The notes: generated by a model not told the origin, from the letters alone. A stretch of 64,000 bases of DNA from Qipengyuania gaetbuli (GCF_020524765.1 NZ_JAIVLR010000001.1:1178001-1242000), one strand, 5' to 3'; counted from the stretch's first letter, positions 12,046 to 21,218 are shown. Program-made: numbers and translations.

Positions 12046-13346
12046 TGGCAACCATGGACCGGCCGACACTCGACCGCGAGACCGCTCGCGAGGTCGTGGA
12101 CCCAGCAAGCTACGCCGCATGGGACCCGCTGCTCGACACCTTCGACCGGCTGCGCGAGGAGAACCCCGTCGCCTGGATCGAGCCGGGCGAGGAATATGCC
12201 CACCCGCCCTTCTGGCTGGTCACGCGCTATGACGACGTGATGCGCATGTCGAAGGACAATGCGACCTTCCTCAACAATCCGCACACGGTCGTCTTCAGCC
12301 TGACCGAAGGTATCGAATTCGCCAAGGCGATGACCGGTGGCAGCGAGCATCTCGTCGCCAGCCTCGTCACCTTCGACGGGCCGATCCACATGAAGTACCG
12401 CAAGCTGACGCAGGAATGGTTCATGCCCAAGAACCTGCGCTCGGTTGAAGACGAGATTCGCGAGATCGCCAGCGCCGCGGTCGACCGCCTGCTGGCCGAG
12501 GGCGAGGAGGTCGATTTCGTCAAGGCAGTCAGCGCGCCCTATCCGCTGCACGTGGTGATGCAGATCATGGGTGTGCCCGAGGAAGACGAGCCGCGCATGC
12601 TGATGCTTACCCAGCAGCTGTTCGGCGGGCAGGACGACGATCTCAACCAGTCCGGCATCAAGAACCTGCCGCCCGAGGCGATCACCCAGCTGGTCGCGGG
12701 CGCAGTGGCCGATTTCGAAGCCTATTTCGCCAAGCTGACGGCGGAACGGCGCGCCAATCCCACCGGCGACGTCGCCAGCACCATCGCCAATGCGGTGATC
12801 GACGGCGAGCCGCTCAACGACCGCGACATGATGGGCTACTACATCATTCTCGCCGCGGCCGGGCACGATACGACCAGCGCCAGCACGGCAGGTGCGATGC
12901 TCGCCCTGGCGCAGGACCCGCAGCAATGGGAGAAGGTTAAGGCCGACCGCTCGCTTTTGGGCGGGATCGTCGAGGAAGCGATCCGCTGGACCACGCCGGT
13001 GCAGCACTTCATGCGCACCGCTGCCGAGGATACCGAGGTCGGCGGACAGCAGATTGCCAAGGGCGACTGGCTGATGATGAACTACGTCGCTGCCAATCAC
13101 GACCCTGCGGTGTTCGACAACCCGCGCAAGTTCGATGCCGCCCGCAGCCCCAACCGCCACCTCGCCTTCGGGGCAGGCGCGCACCAGTGCCTCGGCCTGC
13201 ACCTTGCGAGGCTGGAAATGCGCATCCTGTTCGAAACGCTGCTCGACCGGATCGACAGCGTCGAACTGGCGGGCGAGCCGAAACGGGCGAAATCGACCTT
13301 CGTCGGCGGGCTCAAGACGCTGCCGCTCCGCCTGAAGGCAAGCTGA
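12045..13346 (+). CDS. Cytochrome P450
   Basis: A soluble 433-aa bacterial class I P450. The I-helix oxygen-binding motif AAGHDTT is at 271-277, the K-helix ExxR at Glu311-Arg314, and the heme loop FGAGAHQCLGLHLA holds axial Cys382. The sequence resembles the CYP families that oxidise terpenoids, steroids or fatty acids; the substrate cannot be named. It overlaps the upstream acyl-CoA synthetase by one base, so the pair is an operon. It needs a ferredoxin and reductase; the only candidate reductase here is the gene at 33800-35026. Confidence 0.93.
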   Translation: MATMDRPTLDRETAREVVDPASYAAWDPLLDTFDRLREENPVAWIEPGEEYAHPPFWLVTRYDDVMRMSKDNATFLNNPHTVVFSLTEGIEFAKAMTGGSEHLVASLVTFDGPIHMKYRKLTQEWFMPKNLRSVEDEIREIASAAVDRLLAEGEEVDFVKAVSAPYPLHVVMQIMGVPEEDEPRMLMLTQQLFGGQDDDLNQSGIKNLPPEAITQLVAGAVADFEAYFAKLTAERRANPTGDVASTIANAVIDGEPLNDRDMMGYYIILAAAGHDTTSASTAGAMLALAQDPQQWEKVKADRSLLGGIVEEAIRWTTPVQHFMRTAAEDTEVGGQQIAKGDWLMMNYVAANHDPAVFDNPRKFDAARSPNRHLAFGAGAHQCLGLHLARLEMRILFETLLDRIDSVELAGEPKRAKSTFVGGLKTLPLRLKAS

Positions 13347-13375
13347 AGTCACAAACTTCCGAATTGAAGACAAAC

Positions 13376-13391
13376 GCCCGCGATTGCGGGA
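13376..13391 (+). terminator. Short GC hairpin after the P450 gene (weak terminator candidate)
   Basis: CCCGC (13377-13381) pairs with GCGGG (13386-13390) around loop GATT, 30 bases after the P450 stop. No T-run follows, so termination is uncertain. Confidence 0.35.
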
Positions 13392-13534
13392 GAAATCGTA
13401 CTATCGATTTCCGATTTTCCTACCCAAACACCCCCCGTTCTGCTAACTGATTGGTATGGATAAAACAGTAGGACGATGGGCTTTCGGCTCCGGCTGAGAG
13501 CGCGGCGCACTGCGCATTTTAGGGGGAGGGGATT

Positions 13535-14173
13535 ATGACATTGCTGGAACCGCACAACCTGCCGTTTGCAGGTGCGCTGGCGATCATGCTCGTCCTCGCG
13601 ATCTTCCAGCTGTTCGGGCTAACCGACATGGCCGGGGATGCCGATCTTGGCGCGGGTGCCGATGGTGACGGCCTGATCGAAACCGGCGCGTTGGACGGAC
13701 TGTTCGCACTGCTCGGCATCGGCCGCCTGCCGGTCACCTTGTGGTTCGCGCTGTTCCTGTTCGTCTTCGCGGCGATCGGGCTGAGCGGGCAAGAATTGGC
13801 GGAAAGCCTGACCGGTGCCCCGCTCCATGCGTGGCTGGCCGCGCTGCTGGCGGGCGGCGCTGCGCTTCCGGTGACGGGCGCGCTTGCACGGCCGCTGGGA
13901 GCGATCATGCCCAAGGACCATACCACCGCGGTCAACCTCGCCAGCCTGCTGGGCCGGCGCGCGACGATCACGGACGGCGTGGCCCGCAGCGGATCGCCCG
14001 CCCGCGCCAAGGTGCGGGACGTGCACGGCCAGGTGCATCACCTGATGGTCGAGCCGCACGAGGAATCGTCCGAACTCCACGCCGGCGACGAGGTTCTGCT
14101 CGTCCGCCGCGAGGGAAATCAATTCTACGCGACCGCGCTCGCCGAGCGTCGCTTGTCGCCAACAGTCAACTGA
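13535..14173 (+). CDS. yqiJ: YqiJ-family inner membrane protein
   Basis: A 212-aa protein. Two to three hydrophobic segments (about 10-28, 68-88 and 95-117) are followed by a C-terminal soluble beta-rich part (LLGRRATITDGVARSG ... VEPHEESSELHAGDEVLLVRREG) typical of the OB-fold of YqiJ/NfeD-like proteins. These are found next to flotillins and are thought to act in membrane microdomains. It is 12 bp upstream of the flotillin gene, in the same order as E. coli yqiJ-yqiK. AGGGGGAGGGG upstream supports the start. Confidence 0.87.
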   Translation: MTLLEPHNLPFAGALAIMLVLAIFQLFGLTDMAGDADLGAGADGDGLIETGALDGLFALLGIGRLPVTLWFALFLFVFAAIGLSGQELAESLTGAPLHAWLAALLAGGAALPVTGALARPLGAIMPKDHTTAVNLASLLGRRATITDGVARSGSPARAKVRDVHGQVHHLMVEPHEESSELHAGDEVLLVRREGNQFYATALAERRLSPTVN

Positions 14174-14185
14174 GAAGGAGGAGCA

Positions 14186-15949
14186 ATGGAAACCCTATTT
14201 GGAACTTCGATGGTGGTGACGGTCGGGGGCTTTATCCTTGCCCTCATCTTCATCACCTTCCTGCTGAAGATGTACCGTCGTGCATCGAAGGAAATCGCGT
14301 TCGTGCGCACTGGCGTCGGCGGCGAGAAGGTCGTCATGAACGGCGGCGCGCTCGTCTTCCCGATCTTCCACGAGACCATGCCGGTCAACATGAACACGCT
14401 GGTGCTGTCGGTGGTGCGCCGCGACAGCGAGGCGCTGATCACGCTCGACCGCCTGCGGATCGACGTGAAGGCGGAATTCTACGTCCGCGTGAAGCCCGAT
14501 GCCGAAGCGATCGCGATGGCGGCGCAGACGCTGGGCCAGCGCACGATGCAGCCCGAGCTCCTGAAGGACCTCGTCGAAGGCAAGTTCGTCGACGCGCTGC
14601 GCAGCGTGGCTGCGGGCATGACGATGAACGAGCTGCACGAACAGCGTGCCGACTTCGTCCAGAAGGTGCAGCAGGTCTCGTCCAACGACCTGGCCATGAA
14701 CGGCCTGGAGCTCGAATCGGTCTCGCTGACCGGTCTCGACCAGACCAGCATCGAGCACTTCAACGCCAACAACGCCTTCGACGCCGAAGGTCTCACCAAG
14801 CTGACCGAGCAGATCGAGGCGCGCAAGAAACTGCGCAACGACATCGAGCAGGACACGCGCGTGCAGATGGAGACGAAGAACCTCGAAGCCGACCAGAAGA
14901 GCTTCCAGATCAAGCGTGACCAGGAATACGCCCGGCTCGAGCAGGAGCGCGAGGTCGAGGTGCGGCGCGCCGCGCAGTCCTCGGAAATCGCCCGCGAACA
15001 GGCCGAGCGGACCCGTGAGGCAGACGCTGCACGGATCGAGGCCAAGAAGCAGGTCGACGCGCAGCAGATCGAGGCCGACCGTCTCGTCGAGGAAGCCCGC
15101 ATCGACCAGCAGCGGGCACTCGAAATCGCTCGCCAGGAGCAGCAGATCGCGGTCCAGAACAAGAGCCGCGAGGAAAGCCAGGCCAAGGCCGAGGCCGACG
15201 AGGCCCGTGCCAAGGCGGTCGCTGCCGAAGAACAGGTCGCAACCAGCCGCGAGACCGAAATCGCCGAGCGCCAGAAGCGCATCGAGCTGATCGAGGCCTC
15301 GAAGCAGGCAGAGCGTGACGCGATCAAGATCCGTGTCGATGCCGAAGCCGAGAAGGATGCGGCCTCCAACCGCGCCGAAGCCATCCGCCGCGAAGCGGAA
15401 GGCGAGGCCGAGGCAGAGAAGCTGCGAGCCGAAGCTGCTCGCGTGCGCTTCGAAGTCGAGGCGGCCGGCCAGCGGGCGATCAACGAGGCGGCGAACATCC
15501 TGTCGTCCGACCAGATCAGCCTGCAGACCAAGATGGCACTGCTCAAGGTCCTGCCGGAACTGGTCCGCGAAAGCGCCAAGCCGATGGAAGCGATCGAGAG
15601 CATCAAGATTGTCCAGGTCGACGGGCTCACCAATGGCGGCGGCAAATCGTCGGGCGGTGCGGTTTCTGCCGGCGGCTCGGGCAACCTTGCCACGGACGCG
15701 GTCAGCGCGGCGCTCGCCTACCGGGCGCAGGCGCCGGTCCTCGACGGGCTGATGAAGGAACTCGGCCTCGACGGCTCGAGCCTCAACAGCCTGGTCAAGG
15801 GCCCGGCCGAGCAGACCGCGGGCTTTGTGGTCGAGGACAAGGCCGAAAAGGCCCCGAAGGACGAGGCTTCGGCAAAGCCCGAGAAAAAGGCACTGCCTGC
15901 CAACGGCAAGCCGAAGGGCGACAGCGAAAGCAAGCCTGCCGACGCCTGA
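14186..15949 (+). CDS. yqiK: Flotillin family protein YqiK
   Basis: A 587-aa flotillin. A short N-terminal membrane segment (residues 8-28) is followed by an SPFH/band-7 domain (about 30-220) and a long Glu/Ala/Arg-rich coiled coil (about 225-430, repeated EAEA/RAEA and QAERTREADAARIEAK). The tail is low-complexity and charged (AEKAPKDEASAKPEKK). Flotillins oligomerise on the inner membrane and organise microdomains. AAGGAGG precedes the ATG. It is the second gene of the yqiJ-yqiK operon, closed by a TTCG-loop terminator. Confidence 0.93.
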   Translation: METLFGTSMVVTVGGFILALIFITFLLKMYRRASKEIAFVRTGVGGEKVVMNGGALVFPIFHETMPVNMNTLVLSVVRRDSEALITLDRLRIDVKAEFYVRVKPDAEAIAMAAQTLGQRTMQPELLKDLVEGKFVDALRSVAAGMTMNELHEQRADFVQKVQQVSSNDLAMNGLELESVSLTGLDQTSIEHFNANNAFDAEGLTKLTEQIEARKKLRNDIEQDTRVQMETKNLEADQKSFQIKRDQEYARLEQEREVEVRRAAQSSEIAREQAERTREADAARIEAKKQVDAQQIEADRLVEEARIDQQRALEIARQEQQIAVQNKSREESQAKAEADEARAKAVAAEEQVATSRETEIAERQKRIELIEASKQAERDAIKIRVDAEAEKDAASNRAEAIRREAEGEAEAEKLRAEAARVRFEVEAAGQRAINEAANILSSDQISLQTKMALLKVLPELVRESAKPMEAIESIKIVQVDGLTNGGGKSSGGAVSAGGSGNLATDAVSAALAYRAQAPVLDGLMKELGLDGSSLNSLVKGPAEQTAGFVVEDKAEKAPKDEASAKPEKKALPANGKPKGDSESKPADA

Positions 15950-15969
15950 GCTTCGGCCTGACAACAACG

Positions 15970-15995
15970 CAAAGGGGCGCTTCGGCGCCCCTTTC
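15970..15995 (+). terminator. Intrinsic terminator after yqiK
   Basis: AAAGGGGCGC (15971-15980) pairs with GCGCCCCTTT (15985-15994) around a stable TTCG tetraloop. The downstream T-rich tract (CATTTT) is short. Confidence 0.8.
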
Positions 15996-16032
15996 ATTTT
16001 GCGCACGGCACCAAACGGGGTACTGAGTCCCC

Positions 16033-16989
16033 ATGCTTCGCAGCGTCATCGCTCTCGCACTCGCCTTGTGGACCGCGCCCCTGCTGGCTGCACCCCCTCC
16101 GGCAGCCGATCCGCTATCGGTCGAAATCCAGCTGGACGACATCGAACGTTTCGTGGCGCTGTTCGAGCGGACCGGCGGGGCACCCACTGCAGAGCAGTTG
16201 CAGCGCGAGTATCTCGACCCGGGCAGCTATGGCGTGGAAGTGTTCACGCCCAACCGGATCGTCAGCGCGGAACGGCTGGCAGCAGCGATCGCAGCCGACC
16301 CGCAGGCCTACCGGAATGCCATCGACGAATGCCTGCCGCAAGTCCGTCTGGCCAATCGGGACCTGCGCTCCATTTACCTCGGACTGCGCGGCACCTTTCC
16401 CGATGCCTCGCTCCCGCAGGTCTATGTCCTCTTCGGAGCCGGCAATTCCGGCGGAACGGCTGCAAGCGGCGCGCAGGTGCTAGGATTGGAGGTGCTCTGC
16501 AGGATGGCAGCCTCGCCCGAAGACCTGCGGCGCACGCTGCGGCATTTCTTCGCCCATGAAACCGTTCATGCGCTGCAGAACGATGCCGGGCGCGCAGCTG
16601 GCAGGGATTTCCTGTTGCAGAACATCCTGGCCGAAGGGGCGGCCGATTTCCTCGCGCGCATGGTGACGGGCGAGGAACCCGACGCCTCCCGCGCCGACTG
16701 GGCGGCTCCGAAGGAGCAGGAGCTCGTCGCCACGCTCGCAAGCGACATCGATGTCGTGGCCAGTGCGACCGAGGAAACGCGGCCACAGGCAGAGGCCGCC
16801 ATGTACCGCTGGGTGCGCAATTACGGCGCCGCTCCGGAAGGCTGGCCGAGCGAGCTGGGCTACTGGATGGGCATGCGTATCTGGGAAGCCTATTGGTCGC
16901 ATGCCGATGACAAGCAGGCTGCGCTCCGCCGAATGCTGACGATCGAGAACCCGCGCGAAATCCTTGCACTGGCCCGCTCCGGCACCTGA
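16033..16989 (+). CDS. Secreted protein with HExxH zinc-protease motif (DUF2268-like)
   Basis: A 318-aa protein with a signal peptide (residues 1-20, cut near LLAAPP). The motif HFFAHETVHALQ gives HExxH at 175-179, and EGAADF (Glu201) follows, as in gluzincin-type metallopeptidases and the DUF2268/GldB-like predicted proteases. It is probably periplasmic or lipid-proximal. No substrate is known and no adjacent partner gene suggests one. The family label is tentative; the metal-binding motif itself is seen directly. Confidence 0.7.
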   Translation: MLRSVIALALALWTAPLLAAPPPAADPLSVEIQLDDIERFVALFERTGGAPTAEQLQREYLDPGSYGVEVFTPNRIVSAERLAAAIAADPQAYRNAIDECLPQVRLANRDLRSIYLGLRGTFPDASLPQVYVLFGAGNSGGTAASGAQVLGLEVLCRMAASPEDLRRTLRHFFAHETVHALQNDAGRAAGRDFLLQNILAEGAADFLARMVTGEEPDASRADWAAPKEQELVATLASDIDVVASATEETRPQAEAAMYRWVRNYGAAPEGWPSELGYWMGMRIWEAYWSHADDKQAALRRMLTIENPREILALARSGT

Positions 16990-17054
16990 CGCCCTCGCGC
17001 ACCGCCGCGCTTTTTGTTTGCGCGCCCGACGCATCCCGGCCTAACCGCGCGGCC

Positions 17055-18059
17055 ATGACCGACGCATCTTCTTGGATCATGCCGCCCGAATGGGCTGCGC
17101 AGGACTGGCTCTGGATCGGCTTCCCGCACGATGCGGATGAGTGGCCCGAAGTGCTCCCCCGCGCGCAGGAGCAGATCGCCGCCTTCGCCAGCGCAGTGGC
17201 CGAAAGCGGTCAGGAAGTCCGCCTGCTGGTGCGCGACGATGCCAACGAGGCGCGGGCGCGGTCGCTCGTGACCGGAGGCGTCAAGCTGGAGCGGCGCGCC
17301 TATGGCGATGTCTGGCTGCGCGATACCGGGCCGCTGGTGGTCGCCAATGCAGCCGGCGAGCGGGCAGCGCGGCGTTTCGGTTTCAACGGCTGGGGCGGCA
17401 AGTACCTGATGGATGGCGACCAGACCATCGGCGCCGAGCTGGCCCGCGACGAAGGCCTGCCGCTCGATACGGCGGACTGGATCCTTGAAGGGGGTGCGGT
17501 GGACGGCGACGGCACCGGCCTCGTCGCAACGACCGAGCAATGCCTGCTCAACCCCAATCGCAACCCCCATCTGTCCCGCGAAGAACTCGAACACCGGCTC
17601 GCCCGCGACCTCGGCTTCACCCGGGTGCTGTGGCTGGGCGACGGGCTGATCAACGACCACACCGACGGCCATGTCGACAATCTCGCGCGCTTCGTTGCGC
17701 CCAATACGCTGGTGATCCCGCGTGCAACCGGCACTGGCGACCCCAACGCGGAAATCTATTCCGATGCGAAGCGGCGGGCAGAGGCGGCAGGCGTGGAGGT
17801 ACGCGAAATCCCCTCGCCCGGTCTCGTGACCAGCGGCGACCATGTGGAGCCGGCAAGCTACGTCAATTTCGCCATCACCAGCCACCTCGTGGTCGTGCCG
17901 ACATTCGGCAGTCCGCATGACGAGGAAGGCGTCGCGGCCATCGCCGACCTGTTCCCCGACCGGGCCACCATCGGCCTGCCGGGCGATGCCGTGCTGGCAG
18001 GCGGCGGCGGTTTCCACTGCGCCAGCCAGCAGATGCCCTCCGCAGGCTGGAAGCCTTAA
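17055..18059 (+). CDS. aguA: Agmatine deiminase
   Basis: Hydrolyses agmatine to N-carbamoylputrescine and ammonia (polyamine/arginine metabolism, cytoplasm). The 334-aa protein belongs to the PPAD-type guanidino-modifying fold: WIGFPHDADEWP near the N-terminus, DVWLRDTGP, the NGWGGKY stretch, ILEGGAVDGDG, NDHTDGHVDN, and C-terminal GGGGFHCASQQMP with catalytic Cys322. AguB (carbamoylputrescine amidase), usually a neighbour, is not in the window. Confidence 0.93.
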   Translation: MTDASSWIMPPEWAAQDWLWIGFPHDADEWPEVLPRAQEQIAAFASAVAESGQEVRLLVRDDANEARARSLVTGGVKLERRAYGDVWLRDTGPLVVANAAGERAARRFGFNGWGGKYLMDGDQTIGAELARDEGLPLDTADWILEGGAVDGDGTGLVATTEQCLLNPNRNPHLSREELEHRLARDLGFTRVLWLGDGLINDHTDGHVDNLARFVAPNTLVIPRATGTGDPNAEIYSDAKRRAEAAGVEVREIPSPGLVTSGDHVEPASYVNFAITSHLVVVPTFGSPHDEEGVAAIADLFPDRATIGLPGDAVLAGGGGFHCASQQMPSAGWKP

Positions 18060-18071
18060 CACTTCGTTAGG
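18056..18071 (+). promoter_or_regulatory. CtrA-box-like sequence upstream of a 45-aa ORF
   Basis: TTAA (18056-18059), 7 bases, then TTAGG (18067-18071) resembles the alphaproteobacterial CtrA box TTAA-N7-TTAAC. It overlaps the aguA stop codon and lies about 25 bp before the small ORF at 18094. By-eye match with imperfect second half. Confidence 0.3.
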
Positions 18072-18093
18072 GTTTGCAGGCGAGAATGGTCGC

Positions 18094-18231
18094 ATGGCCA
18101 AGGCTATCGCTCTTGCACGCACGCATGTCCCGTCGATCCCGGCGGCCGAAATGGTGCGCATGGCTGTCGTGAGCGGCTGCGGGCTCGCACTGGTCCTCGC
18201 CGGACCGGCCCTGCCCTTCTTAACGACCTAG
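18094..18231 (+). CDS. Possible small hydrophobic protein (45 aa)
   Basis: ATG at 18094 opens 45 codons with a basic N-terminus (MAKAIALARTH) and a hydrophobic segment (MAVVSGCGLALVLAGPALPF), so it would be a single-pass membrane peptide. It sits between aguA and the convergent TauE gene, and its stop abuts the TauE stop. A CtrA-box-like sequence precedes it. I recognise no family. Coding evidence is modest: plausible codon use, no clear Shine-Dalgarno. Confidence 0.4.
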   Translation: MAKAIALARTHVPSIPAAEMVRMAVVSGCGLALVLAGPALPFLTT

Positions 18232-18974
18232 GCGAACGCCTTCCACAAGGCGCCCATGGCGGCTGCACCCAGCACCACGCCCACGCAAACCCGCCACGTC
18301 CGGTCCTCGATCCTGCCCGACGCCCGGTTGCCGAGCCAGTTGCCGAGGAGCACCGCCGGGAACAGCACGACCGCGAACAGCGCCAGCTTCCAGTCGAGCA
18401 CGCCGATTGCACTGCCGCTGACAAGGCCCGTGGTCGAAGCGCAGGTGAAGATCAGCAGCATGGATGCCTTGGCCGTCTCGCGCGGAATGTCGCGCCCCAC
18501 GTAATAGGGCACGACCGGCGGCCCCGGCATCCCGGCATACCCCGTCATCAATCCGCTCAGCACTCCGACACCGGCCGTGGTGGCGGGGTGATGGTCCAGC
18601 GCGCCGCGACGCGGCAACAGCACGGCGACGAAGGCGGACAGCGCGATAAACGCAATGACCACGCGGGCGAGCGCGGGCGTGGTGATGCTGAGCAGGTAGA
18701 GGCCCACCGGTGTCGTCACCGCGACCAGCGCGATAATCGCCCAGGCCGATTTCTCCGCCTCGCGCACCAGCCGGCGAATCTCGGAAAGCCCGATGAAGAC
18801 CGAGAGGAAATTGGTCAGCAGGACGGCATGGACAGGTGACAGTGCCAGCGCGAGGATCGGCACGATCAGGATCGCCATGCCGAAGCCTGTCAGGCCGCGC
18901 ACGAAGGCGGAGCCGAATGCGGCCAGGAGCGCGGCGGTAATCGCCGCCGGTCCGTAGCCCGCGAGCAGCTCCAT
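18228..18974 (-). CDS. TauE/SafE family sulfite/organosulfonate exporter-like membrane protein
   Basis: A 248-aa integral membrane protein with about eight hydrophobic segments and the TauE/SafE pattern of two similar halves (FGSAFVRGLTGFGMAILIVPIL near the N-terminus; GVLSGLMTGYAGMPGPPVVPYYV in the second half). Members export sulfite, sulfoacetate or related anions; the substrate is not readable. It starts 9 bp after the thrS stop, so it is probably co-transcribed with thrS. That pairing is not explained by function. Confidence 0.85.
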   Translation of the reverse strand: MELLAGYGPAAITAALLAAFGSAFVRGLTGFGMAILIVPILALALSPVHAVLLTNFLSVFIGLSEIRRLVREAEKSAWAIIALVAVTTPVGLYLLSITTPALARVVIAFIALSAFVAVLLPRRGALDHHPATTAGVGVLSGLMTGYAGMPGPPVVPYYVGRDIPRETAKASMLLIFTCASTTGLVSGSAIGVLDWKLALFAVVLFPAVLLGNWLGNRASGRIEDRTWRVCVGVVLGAAAMGALWKAFA

Positions 18975-18983
18975 CCGTTCCGC

Positions 18984-21002
18984 TCAGCCTTCGCGCAGGT
19001 CCGGCGGCGTCGCGTCGTCCTTCAGCATCGCAATCGCCTCGTCGAGGCTCATCACCTTCTGGTGCTGCTGGCCGAGAGTACGCACCGCGACAGTGCCCTC
19101 TTCTGCCTCGCGCATGCCGACGACCAGCAGGTGCGGCACCTTGGCATGGCTGTGTTCGCGCACCTTGTAGTTGATCTTCTCGTTGCGCAGGTCGCTCTCG
19201 ACACGGATGCCCGCTGCCTTGAGCTTCTCGACCGCTTCCTTCGCATAGCCGTCCGCATCGGACACGATGGTCGCGACGACGGCCTGCACCGGCGCAAGCC
19301 AGGTCGGCAGGCGTCCGGCAAAGTGTTCGATCAGAATGCCGATGAAGCGTTCGTAGGACCCGAAGATCGCGCGGTGGAGCATGACCGGACGGTGCTTCTC
19401 GCCGTCTTCGCCGACATAGGTCGCATCGAGGCGGTCGGGCAGCACGCGGTCGCCCTGGATCGTGCCGACCTGCCAGGTGCGGCCGATGGCATCGGTGAGA
19501 TGCCATTCGAGCTTGGGCGCGTAGAAGGCGCCTTCGCCGGGCAGTTCTTCCCAGCCGTATTCCTCGTTCGCCATGCCGGCTTCGGCCACGGCGTCGCGCA
19601 GTTCCTGTTCCGCCTTGTCCCAGTCCGCCTCGCTACCGAAGCGCTTTTCGGGGCGCAGGGCGAGCTTGACGTGATAGCTGAAGCCGAAGTCGCGATAGAC
19701 TTCGTCGGCCAGCTTGCAGAAGGCGCGAACCTCTTCGACGACCTGGCTCTCGGTGCAGAAGATATGCGCATCGTCCTGCGTGAACTGGCGCACGCGCATC
19801 AGGCCGTGGAGCGCGCCGTGCGGTTCGTTGCGGTGGCAGCAGCCCATTTCGCCCAGCCGGATCGGCAGGTCACGATAGGAAGTGATGCCCTGCTTGAACA
19901 CCAGCACGTGGGCCGGGCAGTTCATCGGCTTGATCGCCATCCATTCGGCATCGTCGGCGACCTTGGGCGAGGCAGCGGTTTCGCCGTCATCACCCACTTC
20001 GGGCACGATGTCGGGGACCGCGAACATGTTCTCGGCATATTTCCCCCAGTGCCCGGACTGGGTCCACTGGCGCACGTCCATCAGCTGCGGCGTCTTGATC
20101 TCGCGGTAGCCCGCACCGTCCATCTTACGGCGCATGTAAGCTTCGAGCTCGCGCCAGATGCGGTAGCCCTTGGGATGCCAGAACACGCTGCCATGCGCCT
20201 CTTCCTGGAGGTGGAAGAGATCCATCTCCCGGCCGAGCTTGCGGTGGTCGCGCTTGGCGGCTTCCTCGAGGCGCGTCAGGTGCGCATTGAGCTGCTTCTT
20301 GTTGAGCCAGCCGGTGCCGTAGATGCGCGTGAGCTGCGCGTTCTTCTGGTCGCCGCGCCAATAGGCCCCTGCAACACGCATCAGCTTGAAGGCATCGGGA
20401 TCGAGCTTGCCGGTCGAGGCAAGGTGCGGGCCGCGGCACATGTCGAGCCAGTCCTCGCCGCTACGATAGACCGTCAGCTCCTCGCCCTCGGGCAGTTCCT
20501 TGGCCCATTCGGCCTTGAAGACTTCGCCTTCGGCTTCCCACTTTTCGATGAGCTGCTGGCGGCTCCAGACTTCGCGCGTGAGCGGCTTGTCGGCCTTGAT
20601 GATCTCGCGCATCTTTTCTTCGATTGCGGGCAGGTCGTCCATCGAGAACGGCTCGCGCGTGGCGGGTGCCTTCACATCGTAATAGAAGCCGTCGTCGGTC
20701 GCCGGGCCGAAAGTGATCTGCGTGCCCGGGAAGAGCGACTGGACCGCTTCGGCAAGGACGTGCGCGAAATCGTGCCGTGCGAGTTCGAGCGCGTCTTCCT
20801 CGTCGCGGGCAGTCACCAGCGCCAGCTCGGCATCGCCTTCGAAGGGGCGGTTGATGTCGCGCAGCTCGCCGTCGACGCGCGCGGCGATGGCGGCCTTGGC
20901 AAGGCCGGGGCCGATCGCGGCAGCGACATCGGCAGGCGTGGAGCCTTCCGGCATCTCGCGTACCGAACCGTCGGGCAGGCTGATCTTGAGCAGTTCCGTC
21001 AT
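18984..21002 (-). CDS. thrS: Threonyl-tRNA synthetase
   Basis: Charges tRNA-Thr. The 672-aa protein has an N-terminal TGS domain (about 1-65), the N2 editing domain (containing [12 protein letters not shown]), and the class II catalytic core with zinc-binding [13 protein letters not shown] near 358, motif 2 in [18 protein letters not shown], and motif 3 in [23 protein letters not shown]. The C-terminal anticodon-binding domain starts near 570. A separate Thr-rich leader ORF and alternative hairpins lie in the 240 bp upstream, pointing to control by threonyl-tRNA charging. TauE follows at 9 bp. Confidence 0.97.
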   Translation of the reverse strand: MTELLKISLPDGSVREMPEGSTPADVAAAIGPGLAKAAIAARVDGELRDINRPFEGDAELALVTARDEEDALELARHDFAHVLAEAVQSLFPGTQITFGPATDDGFYYDVKAPATREPFSMDDLPAIEEKMREIIKADKPLTREVWSRQQLIEKWEAEGEVFKAEWAKELPEGEELTVYRSGEDWLDMCRGPHLASTGKLDPDAFKLMRVAGAYWRGDQKNAQLTRIYGTGWLNKKQLNAHLTRLEEAAKRDHRKLGREMDLFHLQEEAHGSVFWHPKGYRIWRELEAYMRRKMDGAGYREIKTPQLMDVRQWTQSGHWGKYAENMFAVPDIVPEVGDDGETAASPKVADDAEWMAIKPMNCPAHVLVFKQGITSYRDLPIRLGEMGCCHRNEPHGALHGLMRVRQFTQDDAHIFCTESQVVEEVRAFCKLADEVYRDFGFSYHVKLALRPEKRFGSEADWDKAEQELRDAVAEAGMANEEYGWEELPGEGAFYAPKLEWHLTDAIGRTWQVGTIQGDRVLPDRLDATYVGEDGEKHRPVMLHRAIFGSYERFIGILIEHFAGRLPTWLAPVQAVVATIVSDADGYAKEAVEKLKAAGIRVESDLRNEKINYKVREHSHAKVPHLLVVGMREAEEGTVAVRTLGQQHQKVMSLDEAIAMLKDDATPPDLREG

Positions 21003-21060
21003 GTCACTCGTATTTCCGTCTCGTTAGGGCGCGCCCTGCCACAACGGAGCGCGCACCGGA

Positions 21061-21126
21061 AGGGCGGTGTCGCTGGTTTATCGCGATTTCGGGAAGCTGA
21101 CACCCTGCCGCCCGAAACCGGGCGGC
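21061..21126 (-). promoter_or_regulatory. Putative attenuator: mutually exclusive hairpins between the Thr leader and thrS
   Basis: Between the leader stop (21140) and the thrS start (21002) the minus-strand RNA can form a strong hairpin, GCCGCCCG/CGGGCGGC with a 4-base loop (21119-21126 with 21107-21114). A second stem pairs GGTGTC (21099-21104) with GACACC (21066-21071). The 3' arm of the first hairpin can instead pair with CCGCCC read from 21062-21067, extending the second stem, so the two are alternatives. No long T-run follows either, so termination, if it occurs, would be U-poor, Rho-dependent, or replaced by translational control. Confidence 0.5.
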
Positions 21127-21139
21127 GGGAAGCCGCGGA

Positions 21140-21211
21140 TCAGACCGCGACCGACCGCCCCCGGAATCCCGAGGTGGTGGTAGTGGTCGTCGTGAGGCGC
21201 GTGTGCGTCAT
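21140..21211 (-). CDS. Threonine-rich leader peptide upstream of thrS
   Basis: A 23-codon ORF on the minus strand from ATG at 21211 to TGA at 21140-21142. It begins MTHTRL, then has seven Thr codons in a row (ACG ACG ACC ACT ACC ACC ACC), then SGFRGRSVAV. Nine of the first 13 residues are Thr. It ends 137 nt before thrS, on the same strand. Such runs are the hallmark of ribosome-mediated attenuation, where stalling at Thr codons reports uncharged tRNA-Thr. No Shine-Dalgarno is visible, but the candidate promoter would start the RNA at or near the ATG, as described for the leaderless trpL of Sinorhizobium meliloti. Confidence 0.75.
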   Translation of the reverse strand: MTHTRLTTTTTTTSGFRGRSVAV

Positions 21212-21218
21212 GCCGGAC

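Noticed and set aside
10255..12120. A 621-codon minus-strand open frame opposite the acyl-CoA synthetase
   Set aside because: GC-bias shadow; the plus-strand frame has the AMP-binding motif and normal length.
14195..16006. A 603-codon minus-strand open frame opposite the flotillin gene
   Set aside because: It mirrors the repetitive Glu/Ala/Arg coiled coil of yqiK (giving Leu/Gly/Asp-rich protein), with no independent motif or start signal.
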